DNA from: Candidatus Omnitrophota bacterium
GTDB lineage: Bacteria; Omnitrophota; 4484-213
DNA length: 17,454 nucleotides
Assembly: GCA_030640885.1 (NCBI GenBank)
Contig: DAOWIN010000066.1
Location: forward strand, 1-17,454
Direction: 5' to 3'
The notes under the pieces are model-generated. The model ran no database searches and was not told the DNA's origin. It saw nothing but the letters and a program-made list of their open reading frames with translations. This document shows, piece after piece, positions 7,298 to 14,328 of the stretch. Every line of letters begins with the position of its first letter. Within the stretch, counting starts at the first letter, position 1. The translations under genes were made by a program, and so were the position numbers.

Positions 7298-8580
7298 CAC
7301 AATCAACTTTATTTGATACATATAAAATATTCACTTACGAATTAGGAAAAAAGGACTCAGAACCGGTTGAGGTTTCGTTTAGGGATATTGTTTCTGAAAT
7401 TAGGGATACAACTTATTTAACACATTCAATATATTACTACCCCGCTAAATTTATTCCTCAAGTCGTAAGATTTTGTATAAATGAATTTACTAAAGAAAAT
7501 GATTGGATTATTGATTCCTTTGCAGGTAGCGGGACTGTTGGCTTAGAAGCATTTTTAACCAAAAGGAATGCTATCTTACTGGATTTAAATTATTTGCTAA
7601 AACACATAATGCCTATAAAAATTTATCAAGGTACACAGGAATATTCAAAATACGAATTGGCAAAGAATATACAGGAAATTCAAAAGGAACAGGAGAGTTT
7701 TATTCCTGAATACAGTAATGTTAGGTATTGGTATTCTGATGAAGTATTTGAAGTTCTGTCTCGATATTGGGCAGGACTACATAAACTTGATGGAAATATT
7801 TACAAATGGATAATACAAGCAGCGTTGGTAAAAATTAGCAAACTATTTTCACTTGCAGAACATAGAACGCCTAAATTGTTTAAATCTAAATTTAAAAAAA
7901 TTTTTATAGCCGAATTAATGCAAACCGACTGGAAAAAACAACTTGACAATAAATTGTTTCAAAATTCTTACAAATTTTATGATTCCGTAAAGCATTTTCA
8001 AAACATTACAAAAAATTATAACAATGAAGTGAAATATTATGCTGGAGTAGATTCCGCAAAATTTAAATTAGAAAGTAAAAAAGAATTAGATGTCCTCATT
8101 ACTTCACCGCCCTATTTACAAGCACAAGAATATATAAGAACTTCAAAATTAGATTTATTCTGGTTGGGATATACTGAAAAACAAGTTAAAGAAATATCAA
8201 GATTAGAAATTCCCTACCGAAAAGCTGAAAGAGTAATTGAAACATATACTTTAAACGAAATAAGAAAACAGATTGAAAATGATAAATTGATTAAAATTCT
8301 AAACTCTTATTTTGACCATACAATTGCTTCTCTTGAAAATAGTATGAATCTACTAAAAAAAGGTGGAAAGGCTTGTATTTTCGTAGGTAATCCTAAAATT
8401 GATGGGATTGAGATTGAAACTTGGAGAATTTTTACAGAATATTTTACAGAAAAAGGGTTTAAATTTGAAATTGTCTTTGATGATGAAATTAAAACAAGAC
8501 AGTTATTTGGAGCAAGAAACAATAAAAATCCTAACGGTATGAAATCAGAATATTTATTAATTCTTACTAAAAACACATAA
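7294..8580 (+). CDS. site-specific DNA amino-methyltransferase (N4-cytosine likely, N6-adenine possible)
   Basis: This 428-aa protein has the order motif X-like (HSIYYYPAKFIPQVV, about residue 45), motif I (DSFAGSGTVGLEA, Asp74-Gly80), a ~185-residue central region, then motif IV TSPPY (270-274). Late strands (GGKACIFVGNP) follow. In amino-methyltransferases the (S/D/T)-P-P-Y motif grips the flipped base, and S-P-P-Y forms are most typical of N4-cytosine enzymes. The long segment between motifs I and IV probably holds the target recognition domain, an alpha-type order. It would protect the host from the overlapping endonuclease gene product. All core motifs are intact, so it should be active. 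An attC-like hairpin begins at its stop codon. Confidence 0.82.
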   Translation: MTQSTLFDTYKIFTYELGKKDSEPVEVSFRDIVSEIRDTTYLTHSIYYYPAKFIPQVVRFCINEFTKENDWIIDSFAGSGTVGLEAFLTKRNAILLDLNYLLKHIMPIKIYQGTQEYSKYELAKNIQEIQKEQESFIPEYSNVRYWYSDEVFEVLSRYWAGLHKLDGNIYKWIIQAALVKISKLFSLAEHRTPKLFKSKFKKIFIAELMQTDWKKQLDNKLFQNSYKFYDSVKHFQNITKNYNNEVKYYAGVDSAKFKLESKKELDVLITSPPYLQAQEYIRTSKLDLFWLGYTEKQVKEISRLEIPYRKAERVIETYTLNEIRKQIENDKLIKILNSYFDHTIASLENSMNLLKKGGKACIFVGNPKIDGIEIETWRIFTEYFTEKGFKFEIVFDDEIKTRQLFGARNNKNPNGMKSEYLLILTKNT

Positions 8581-8645
8581 CAAACCAATCCACCTGACTT
8601 TTTTCCGCCGTTTCGCTATGGGAAAAAACAGGATGAACAGTTGAT
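8575..8645. other. attC-like hairpin after the DNA methyltransferase
   Basis: CATAAC overlaps the methyltransferase stop and resembles a left core box. CACCTGACT (8591-8599) repeats the site at 51-59. A hairpin pairs CCTG (8593-8596) with CAGG (8629-8632) and TTTTTTCC (8599-8606) with GGAAAAAA (8621-8628), leaving two unpaired bases (A, C at 8597-8598) on one side only. One-sided extrahelical bases are a hallmark of attC recognition. The right box GTTGATA (about 8640) fits GTTRRRY only in part. No T-run follows, so it is not a standard terminator. Confidence 0.38.
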
Positions 8646-8696
8646 AAATTAGATATAGAAAAATTAAAGAAAATAAAAAAAATTAAGGAGAAATGT

Positions 8697-8858
8697 ATGA
8701 TTTTCAAATGGGAAACAGAGGATAAGCGTCTTTTGAGATTTATGAAAATATCCCCAAAGAAAAAGTTAGAGTGGCTTTGGCAAATAAACGAACTTATTGT
8801 AAAATCTTCATCAAAACGCGACAATCTAATTAGGTGGAAGCTGAGAGGGATCCTATGA
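8697..8858 (+). CDS. 53-aa small basic protein coupled to the DUF6717-like gene
   Basis: It starts MIFKWETEDKRLLRFMKIS and ends WKLRGIL. The middle reads SPKKKLEWLWQINELI, a helix-forming pattern I associate with short uncharacterised bacterial ORFs, though I cannot name the family. AAGGAG sits 7 bases before the ATG at 8697; another ATG at 8693 is out of frame. The stop TGA overlaps the next ATG (ATGA at 8855-8858), so the two genes form a translationally coupled pair. There is no membrane segment or signal. Confidence 0.6.
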   Translation: MIFKWETEDKRLLRFMKISPKKKLEWLWQINELIVKSSSKRDNLIRWKLRGIL

Positions 8859-9292
8859 AACATTTACTCACTTTACTAATAATTATCGCAGTTGTATTTA
8901 TGGCATTTTTATACAAACAAAAAAGTCTAAACGCGCCGGATAATGCAATTTTAGTCCTAAAGCCGTATTGGCATAATGAGACCTGGGTCTTTGATGATAA
9001 AAGGGTAAATTTATATCAAGAGCCGTTTGTTGCCGGTGTCCCTGAGATAATTAGCCATATTGTAAAAGATATTCCCAGCGCTAAAAATGGGTTTAGATTA
9101 TTATTTTCAGCCAATCCGTTTCCAGATTACCAAATGAAATTGATATGGCAGAGAGAAGAAGAGGGCGGAAATTGGTATTATTCAGAAAGTTTAAAAATGG
9201 AAGGCTGGCTATGCCCAGCTTTATTTAAGTATTACAAAAAGGCGCCAAAAGAAATATATGTTAAGGCAGAGACAATAACCTATAGCGGATAG
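8855..9292 (+). CDS. membrane-anchored DUF6717-like protein
   Basis: The ATG at 8855 is chosen over an upstream GTG at 8834: it overlaps the preceding stop and has GAGAGGG (8843-8849) at proper spacing. The product is 145 aa. MKHLLTLLIIIAVVFMAFLY is a single N-terminal membrane anchor, or an uncleaved signal. The exposed domain has the pattern WVFDDKRVNLYQEPFVAGVP, then FSANPFPDY, WYYSESLKMEGWLCPALFKY and KAPKEIYVKAE. I recall this pattern from the DUF6717 family of unknown function, seen mostly in PVC-type bacteria. The last codons (Tyr-Ser-Gly-stop) lie inside dispersed repeat copy B, so the native end may have been replaced. No catalytic residues can be named. Confidence 0.7.
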   Translation: MKHLLTLLIIIAVVFMAFLYKQKSLNAPDNAILVLKPYWHNETWVFDDKRVNLYQEPFVAGVPEIISHIVKDIPSAKNGFRLLFSANPFPDYQMKLIWQREEEGGNWYYSESLKMEGWLCPALFKYYKKAPKEIYVKAETITYSG

Positions 9293-9453
9293 CGGATAGC
9301 GGATAGGAAGATAAGAAAACCGTAAGTTCTAATGTTTATAGTCTTTACTATCCGCTAAACGCTATGTGCTATGTGCTAAATTTGATGTCCGCTCAAAACG
9401 CAAAAATTCTCTCCTATTATGTAATTTCGAGAAATTTACCAAAGTTGAGTTAA
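9283..9453. repeat. dispersed repeat, copy B (right boundary of the restriction island)
   Basis: Three perfect tandem heptamers AGCGGAT (9284-9304) face CTATCCGCT (9348-9356), giving a long foldback. Two exact blocks are shared with copy A: TTTACTATCCGCTAAAC at 9344-9360 and CAAAACGCAAAAATTCTCT at 9394-9412. The segment between those blocks (GCTATGT-GCTATGT-GCTAAAT heptamers, 9361-9381) differs from copy A. CCAAAGTTGAGTTAA ends it. The copy begins inside the DUF6717-like gene and stops just before the macro-Nudix ribosome site. Confidence 0.75.
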
Positions 9454-9460
9454 ATCTAAA

Positions 9461-9468
9461 AAAGGAGG
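9461..9468 (+). promoter_or_regulatory. ribosome binding site deciding the macro-Nudix start
   Basis: AAAGGAGG lies five bases before the ATG at 9474. The open frame continues upstream to an ATG at 9366, but that extension would translate repeat copy B and lacks a ribosome site, so 9474 is taken as the start. Confidence 0.8.
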
Positions 9469-9473
9469 AAGAA

Positions 9474-10409
9474 ATGCTAAAGATAAAAACAACTACTGTT
9501 GAAATTGTTCAAGGAGATATTGCAGAGCAAGACACAGAAGCGATTGTTAATGCTGCTAATAATAAGCTCTTGATGGGAGGTGGTGTTGCCGGGACAATAA
9601 AGAGAAAGGGAGGTTCTTCTATTCAAGAGGAGGCAAACAGGGTTTCTCCAATTGCTATTGGCGAAGCGGCGGTTACCGGCGCCGGCAATCTGAAAGCGAA
9701 ATATGTAATTCATGCCGCTACAATGGGGCTTGACTTCAAAACCAATGAGAAGTTTATTCGCCAATCTACTATTAGTGCATTAAACAAGGCAGAGGAGTAT
9801 AAAATTAACTCCATAACCTTTCCCGCTCTGGGCTGCGGTGCAGGCAGATTTCCATTAGAAACATCAGCTAAGGTTATGTCTCAAGCAGTTTTTTCTCATT
9901 TGCATAATCGCAAATCCTGTCTACAAAAGATTATTTTTATCTTATACCATGAAAAAGATTGGCGGATTTTTGATAAAGCATCTATGGGTTATCTGACTTA
10001 TATGCAGAAGAAGATTGAACAAGGTCCTTTTATAACCGTAGATGTGATTATTGAAATTGATAAAAAAATTGTTTTGATTAAAAGAAAAAATCCGCCTTTT
10101 GGCTGGGCTTTACCGGGTGGTTTTGTAGATTACGGAGAGAGTTTGGAAGATGCGGTTATGCGGGAGGCGAAGGAGGAAACGAATTTAGAATTAGAAAATT
10201 TAAAGCAGTTTCATACTTATTCTGACCCTCATCGCGACCCCCGTTTTCATACTATTTCTACTGTGTTTATTGGTAAAGGGAAAGGGGAACCAAAAGCAGA
10301 TAGCGATGCTCAGCAGGTAGAGCTTTTCCCATTAAATGAATTGCCCAGCGAGATCGCTTTTGACCATCGGGAAATTTTGGAAGATTATTCAAAAGAGATG
10401 TCTAATTAA
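9474..10409 (+). CDS. macro domain - Nudix hydrolase fusion (ADP-ribose processing)
   Basis: This is a 311-aa cytoplasmic protein. Residues ~1-170 form a macro domain: [18 protein letters not shown] (13-30), the GGGVAG loop (35-40) and [14 protein letters not shown] (117-129, phosphate loop), closest in wording to AF1521-type macro domains. Residues ~185-311 form a Nudix domain with box G216-x5-E222-x7-R230-E-A-K-E-E235. Asn237 replaces the usual Gly near the end of the box. The flanking [14 protein letters not shown] and [11 protein letters not shown] resemble ADP-ribose pyrophosphatases. Macro domains bind or hydrolyse ADP-ribosyl adducts or O-acetyl-ADP-ribose, and Nudix ADPRases cut ADP-ribose to AMP and ribose-5-phosphate. 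The fusion therefore suggests two consecutive steps on one chain. Nothing in the neighbourhood shows its source of ADP-ribose. Confidence 0.85.
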   Translation: MLKIKTTTVEIVQGDIAEQDTEAIVNAANNKLLMGGGVAGTIKRKGGSSIQEEANRVSPIAIGEAAVTGAGNLKAKYVIHAATMGLDFKTNEKFIRQSTISALNKAEEYKINSITFPALGCGAGRFPLETSAKVMSQAVFSHLHNRKSCLQKIIFILYHEKDWRIFDKASMGYLTYMQKKIEQGPFITVDVIIEIDKKIVLIKRKNPPFGWALPGGFVDYGESLEDAVMREAKEETNLELENLKQFHTYSDPHRDPRFHTISTVFIGKGKGEPKADSDAQQVELFPLNELPSEIAFDHREILEDYSKEMSN

Positions 10410-10443
10410 CCTAATTGACCTAAAGGTAGCCGCCCAGCAACCA

Positions 10444-10516
10444 GTCACCCAGCCGCCCAGCCGGTAGAACTATGGCTGGGGAACTGGGGAACTGGGGGTC
10501 TGGGGAACTGGGTGAC
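10444..10516. repeat. inverted-repeat region between macro-Nudix and ftsW
   Basis: Outer arms GTCACCCAG (10444-10452) and CTGGGTGAC (10508-10516) match perfectly. Inner arms CCCAGCC (10456-10462) and GGCTGGG (10474-10480) match perfectly around an 11-base loop. Without a T-run it is not a clear terminator, though the inner hairpin could slow transcription leaving the macro-Nudix gene. Confidence 0.65.
10478..10512 (+). promoter_or_regulatory. G-quadruplex motif 43 bases upstream of ftsW
   Basis: Five G-tracts (4, 4, 5, 4 and 3 Gs) are separated by AACT, AACT, TCT and AACT. This meets the usual four-tract, short-loop rule on the coding strand, so both DNA and the ftsW leader RNA could form it. 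It competes with the inverted repeat that uses the same bases. Confidence 0.5.
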
Positions 10517-10555
10517 CCAATGAGTTAGAGCAATTAGAAATTAGACATTTGTTTA

Positions 10556-11668
10556 ATGCGTCCCAAACATACTCTTCTTCTTGCCACTTCGGCTTTAATT
10601 TTTATCGGCATAATGATGATCTACAGCAGTAGCGCCATTTATGCTTGGAAGTATTTTGGAAATAGCTATTTGTTTTTACGGCGAGAGCTTGTTTCTTTAG
10701 TTATTGGTTTTTTGGGGATGACTGCCGCTGTAAATATTGATTACCATTTTTTACAAAAACAGAGCAAAAAGATTTTACTTCTTTCCATTTTTTTCTTAAT
10801 TTTAACCTTTATTCCATTCTTTGGACATTCTGCCGGAGGAGCGAGGAGATGGTTAATATTATTCCCTTGGGGGTATCTTAAAAACTTTTCTTTTCAACCC
10901 TCAGAGTTGGCAAAGCTCTCTTTAATTTTATATCTAAGCAGTTTTTTTGCTCGCCATCAAGTAGAAACCAAAAGCTTTCGGCGAGGTTTTTTGCCACCCT
11001 TATTGGTTACTCTTTTTGTAGCTTCTGTAGTTTTTGTTCAGCCAGACCTTGGCGCCAGTTTTTTCTTGCTTATCCTCTTTTTTATTATTGCTTTTTGCGC
11101 CGGGGTTAGGATAAAGCATCTTTGTCTTCTCTTTTTTTCTTTTCTTGCTTCAGCGCCTTTTCTTATTGTTATTCGTCCCTATTGGATGAAAAGAATTGTT
11201 TCTTTTCTCCAGCCCTTCAAAGACCCGCAAGGAACAGGATGGCAGATTATCCAATCCTTTATTGCCTTTAAAAATGGAGGACTATGGGGTGTGGGTTTGG
11301 GTGCTGGCAAACAAAAATTGTTTTATCTTCCGGGTTGCCACACAGATTTTATATTTTCTATTATTGGAGAAGAGCTTGGGCTATTGGGCAGTGTGGCAGT
11401 TATCTTTTTGTTTATTTTATTAACTCTAAGCGGAATAAAAATTGCTTTACGGGCAAAGGATTTGGGGGGACATTTATTGGCTTTGGGAATTACTGTGTTA
11501 ATTGGTTTGCAAGCAGTAGTTAATATTGCTGTAGTTACGGCCTTGGTTCCCACTAAGGGTCTACCTTTGCCGTTTATTAGTTATGGCGGTTCATCTTTGG
11601 TGCTTAATATGATTGGAATAGGCATTTTGGTGAATATTGCTAATAACAACGGCAACCTTGATGAATAA
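10556..11668 (+). CDS. ftsW: SEDS-family septal peptidoglycan glycosyltransferase FtsW
   Basis: This 370-aa polytopic membrane protein has about ten hydrophobic segments. FtsW polymerises lipid II into glycan strands at the division septum together with a class B PBP. Visible signatures are FQPSELAKLSLILYLSSFFA, VFVQPDLGASFFLL, the extracytoplasmic loop QSFIAFKNGGLWGVGLGAG, then CHTDFIFSIIGEELGLLG and the C-terminal PLPFISYGGSS. The placement directly before murG favours FtsW over RodA. The start ATG has no good Shine-Dalgarno site, so its translation may be weak or structured by the G-rich leader. Its last 8 bases overlap the murG start region. It is the first gene of the cell-wall block here; murD and mraY are not in the window. 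Confidence 0.92.
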   Translation: MRPKHTLLLATSALIFIGIMMIYSSSAIYAWKYFGNSYLFLRRELVSLVIGFLGMTAAVNIDYHFLQKQSKKILLLSIFFLILTFIPFFGHSAGGARRWLILFPWGYLKNFSFQPSELAKLSLILYLSSFFARHQVETKSFRRGFLPPLLVTLFVASVVFVQPDLGASFFLLILFFIIAFCAGVRIKHLCLLFFSFLASAPFLIVIRPYWMKRIVSFLQPFKDPQGTGWQIIQSFIAFKNGGLWGVGLGAGKQKLFYLPGCHTDFIFSIIGEELGLLGSVAVIFLFILLTLSGIKIALRAKDLGGHLLALGITVLIGLQAVVNIAVVTALVPTKGLPLPFISYGGSSLVLNMIGIGILVNIANNNGNLDE

Positions 11669-12857
11669 AACAATTATTATTGTTGCCGGCGGCAGCGGAG
11701 GGCATCTTTTCCCAGCTTTGGCTTTAGCTGATAAGTTAAAACAAAAGGGCAAAAAGATTCTTTTGTTAATTTCTTCCAAAAAAATAGATAAAAAAATAAG
11801 CGATTTGAGAAATTATCCAAGAGAATTTTTTTCTTCTCCCTCCTTTTCTTTTAAAAAAATCTTTCCTTTTTTAGTTAAGCTCGGAAAATCTTTTCAGGAG
11901 GCAAACAGGATTCTTGCCAAATATAAAGCAGAGGCAGTGGTGGGATTTGGAGGTTATAGGACTATTCCTATCCTTTTGGTTTCTGCGTTCAAAAAAATTC
12001 CTACCCTCATTCATGAACAAAATGTTTTGCCCGGAAAAGCAAATAAGGTTTTGTCTAAATTTGTGGATAAAATTGCAATCAGTTTTGCCTGCAGTAAAAA
12101 ATTCTTTCCAGCTAAAAAAACCATTTTTAGCGGCAACCCTCTACGGCAAGAGATTTTTACCCCGTTAGAGAAATTTGCAATACAAAACAAGGGAAATAAT
12201 CATACTATTGGAGAGCAACCAAGATATTCTCTAACGGGGTTTGATAAATCCGTTTCTGCGGAAACTGATTTATTGCACAAAGAAAAATTTTCTATCTTAA
12301 TAATCGGCGGAAGCCAAGGAGCGCATTGCATAAATATAACAGTTTTAAATGCCTTGAAAGAGATGTCTTCTGCAGAGCGAAATTGTTTGCAAATAACCCA
12401 TCTTTGCGGTGAAACGGATTATTCTTTTCTTAAAGAGGAGTATTTCCAGTTAGATATTAACTGTTCATTATTTGCTTTTTTAGACAAAATAGGGGGTGCT
12501 TATGCGGCGGCAGATTTGGTTATTTCCCGCGCCGGAGCAACTGCAATTGCTGAGATAACCGCTTTAAGAAAGCCAGCCATTTTAATCCCTTATCCTTATG
12601 CCCATCAGCATCAAGAAGCAAATGCCAAACTCCTTTTTAGTCATAGGGCTTGTTTAATGGTTGAAGAGAAAGATTTCAGTTCGCACTATTTAAGGAAAAC
12701 AATTTTGGATTTAAAACATAACCGAGCGAAGATTCTGATAATGGAAAAAAATTTGCAGGAGTTTGCTTTGAAAAATGCCAGCGGGAATGTCAGCCAGAAA
12801 GCCGATGAAATATTGGCGGAAGAGGTAGTAAGATTGAGTAGAGGAGGAAGGACATAG
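11661..12857 (+). CDS. murG: UDP-GlcNAc:undecaprenyl-PP-MurNAc-pentapeptide GlcNAc transferase MurG
   Basis: MurG adds GlcNAc to lipid I to make lipid II at the cytoplasmic face of the membrane. The ATG at 11661 (8-base overlap with ftsW) starts MNKTIIIVAGGSGGH with the N-terminal glycine-rich loop; an upstream TTG at 11637 is less likely. Also visible are VVGFGGY, HEQNVLPGKANK, IIGGSQGAH, the UDP-GlcNAc-binding region around SRAGATAIAEI, and AHQHQEANA. The protein is 398 aa, about 40 longer than is usual. The excess maps to residues ~167-205, between GNPLRQEIFTP and FSILIIGGSQGA, which are normally close together. That insert is encoded by two DNA palindromes. The stop codon falls in a GGACATAGGA repeat. 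All active-site segments are present, so it is probably functional. Confidence 0.92.
   Translation: MNKTIIIVAGGSGGHLFPALALADKLKQKGKKILLLISSKKIDKKISDLRNYPREFFSSPSFSFKKIFPFLVKLGKSFQEANRILAKYKAEAVVGFGGYRTIPILLVSAFKKIPTLIHEQNVLPGKANKVLSKFVDKIAISFACSKKFFPAKKTIFSGNPLRQEIFTPLEKFAIQNKGNNHTIGEQPRYSLTGFDKSVSAETDLLHKEKFSILIIGGSQGAHCINITVLNALKEMSSAERNCLQITHLCGETDYSFLKEEYFQLDINCSLFAFLDKIGGAYAAADLVISRAGATAIAEITALRKPAILIPYPYAHQHQEANAKLLFSHRACLMVEEKDFSSHYLRKTILDLKHNRAKILIMEKNLQEFALKNASGNVSQKADEILAEEVVRLSRGGRT
12159..12273. repeat. in-frame double-palindrome insertion within murG
   Basis: First palindrome: ACCCCGTTAGAGAA (12159-12172) against TTCTCTAACGGGGT (12227-12240), a perfect 14-bp inverted repeat with a 54-base loop. 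Second: ATAAATCCGTTTC (12244-12256), loop TGCG, then GAAACTGATTTAT (12261-12273), 12 pairs with one mismatch. Together they cover almost exactly the extra residues of MurG and keep the frame. No transposase is present. It resembles the protein-coding palindromic repeats known in Rickettsia, though no homology is claimed. Confidence 0.75.
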
Positions 12858-12879
12858 GATAAAGGACATAGGAGGAAGG
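12841..12879. repeat. short purine-rich direct repeats across the murG stop codon
   Basis: GGACATAGGA occurs at 12850-12859 and 12864-12873, flanked by GAGGAAGGA-type copies. The TAG inside the first copy ends murG. The purine-rich tract runs up to the GAGGAAAA ribosome site of murC, so repeat copy changes here would shift both the murG end and the murC leader. Confidence 0.6.
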
Positions 12880-12897
12880 ATAGAGAACCGAGGAAAA

Positions 12898-14328
12898 ATG
12901 ATTAAACAAGATAAAATTCATTTTGTTGGAATTGGCGGAGCGGGGATGAGCGCTCTTGCTCTTCTTCTTTTACAAGCAGGGAAAAGGGTAAGCGGTTCAG
13001 ATCTGCAAATGAATTCTTATGCCCAGAGGGTAAAAAAGGCCGGGGGAAAAATATTTTTGAAGCATTGCGCCTCTAATTTAAAAGATGCCCAAATGCTTAT
13101 CTTTTCTTCGGCAATTTCTTCTGATAACACTGAAATTGAATCTGCCAAACAGAGAAATATTCCCATTAAACACCGCGGAGAGCTATTAGCCGATTTAGCC
13201 AAAGGCAGAACCAGCGTTGCCATAAGCGGAATGCACGGCAAAACCAGCGTGGCAAATATGCTTGCCGTTGCTTTAATCAATGCTCAAGTTGACCCTACCG
13301 TTGTTTTAGGCGGAGAGTCTTTTGATCTAAAAGGGAATGCCTGTTTAGGCAAAAGTTCTTATTTTGTGGCTGAAGCCGATGAAAGCGATGGTTCATTTTT
13401 GCGTCTTTCGCCTACCTATGCCGTAATTACTAACATTGAAGCCGAACATATAGATTTTTACAAAAGCGAGGAAAGGATACTTTCTATTTTTAAAGAATTC
13501 TGTCAAAAAGTGAACAAAGCTATTTTTTATAACGGCGAGGATAAAAATATAAGAAAGATTTTATGCGGATTAAAAATTGCTCAAAAAATTAGCTTTGGTT
13601 TTTCTCCCGAATGTGATATTTTCGCTAAAAATATCATAAGGAAAGATTTGACAATTTCTTTTGATTGTTTTTTTAAACAAGAAAAATTGGGCAGAGTGAA
13701 AATTCCACTCTTGGGGAAATATAATGTGCTTAATTGCCTATCTGCAATCGCTGTTTGTCTGCACTTAAATGTTGATTTTAAGGAGTTAAGAGAAAGCTTT
13801 AAGAATTATAAAGGGGTAGCCCGACGAGGAGAAATAAAAAGAAAGGATGAAATTATGCTAATTGAGGATTATGCCCATCATCCTACTGAGATCGCCTCAG
13901 CTATCTCTGCCTATTTACCCATCAAGGAGAATAAGAAAGGTAGAATAATCAGCATATTCCAGCCGCACCGATATACTCGTACAAAATTCTTGAGCAACAG
14001 TTTTGGCAGATGTTTTGACAAATCAGACATAGTAATTTTAAGCGATATTTATGCTGCCAGCGAAAAGGCGATTCCCGGTGTAAGTAGTGAACTTATCTTA
14101 AAAGCAATAAATGAAGAAAATAGTCCAGCGGCGGTTTTACTTCCCAAGGAAAAAATTATCAATTATGTTCAAAGAATTGCACGCAAGAACGATATAATAT
14201 TGGTTTTAGGGGCAGGGGATATTGGGGATATTACTAAAGATTTGATAAAAATAGTTCCAAGCCACAAGTTGCAAGTTGCAAGCTTCAAGCAAGAAACTAC
14301 AAGCCACAAGTTACAAGCTGCAGGCTAA
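12898..14328 (+). CDS. murC: UDP-N-acetylmuramate-L-alanine ligase MurC
   Basis: MurC is the ATP-dependent cytoplasmic enzyme that attaches L-Ala to UDP-MurNAc, the first stem-peptide residue. Motifs in order are the N-terminal UDP-binding GIGGAGMSALA (11-21), P-loop GMHGKTS (111-117), EADESDGSFL (159-168), NIEAEHIDFYK (179-189), DYAHHPTEI (324-332) and FQPHRYTRT. GAGGAAAA before the ATG supports the start. The enzyme core ends around residue 454. The last 22 residues (455-476, starting SHKLQVAS and containing a second SHKLQ) are translated from the heptamer array that fills the gap to murB, so the natural C-terminus has been replaced or extended by repeat DNA. The catalytic motifs are intact. 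Confidence 0.93.
   Translation: MIKQDKIHFVGIGGAGMSALALLLLQAGKRVSGSDLQMNSYAQRVKKAGGKIFLKHCASNLKDAQMLIFSSAISSDNTEIESAKQRNIPIKHRGELLADLAKGRTSVAISGMHGKTSVANMLAVALINAQVDPTVVLGGESFDLKGNACLGKSSYFVAEADESDGSFLRLSPTYAVITNIEAEHIDFYKSEERILSIFKEFCQKVNKAIFYNGEDKNIRKILCGLKIAQKISFGFSPECDIFAKNIIRKDLTISFDCFFKQEKLGRVKIPLLGKYNVLNCLSAIAVCLHLNVDFKELRESFKNYKGVARRGEIKRKDEIMLIEDYAHHPTEIASAISAYLPIKENKKGRIISIFQPHRYTRTKFLSNSFGRCFDKSDIVILSDIYAASEKAIPGVSSELILKAINEENSPAAVLLPKEKIINYVQRIARKNDIILVLGAGDIGDITKDLIKIVPSHKLQVASFKQETTSHKLQAAG

Noticed and set aside
8834..8854. GTG start for the DUF6717-like gene, adding seven residues
   Set aside because: The ATG at 8855 has GAGAGGG at the right distance, overlaps the preceding stop as ATGA, and starts directly with the membrane anchor.
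9366..9473. N-terminal extension of the macro-Nudix protein from an upstream ATG
   Set aside because: It would translate dispersed repeat copy B, lacks a ribosome site, and the ATG at 9474 has an excellent AAAGGAGG.
10456..10480. Intrinsic terminator after the macro-Nudix gene
   Set aside because: The hairpin is good but is followed by G-rich sequence and not a T-run.
11637..11660. TTG start for murG eight codons earlier
   Set aside because: It lies deep in ftsW and the protein family begins right at MNKTIIIVAGG; the ATG at 11661 is the natural start.
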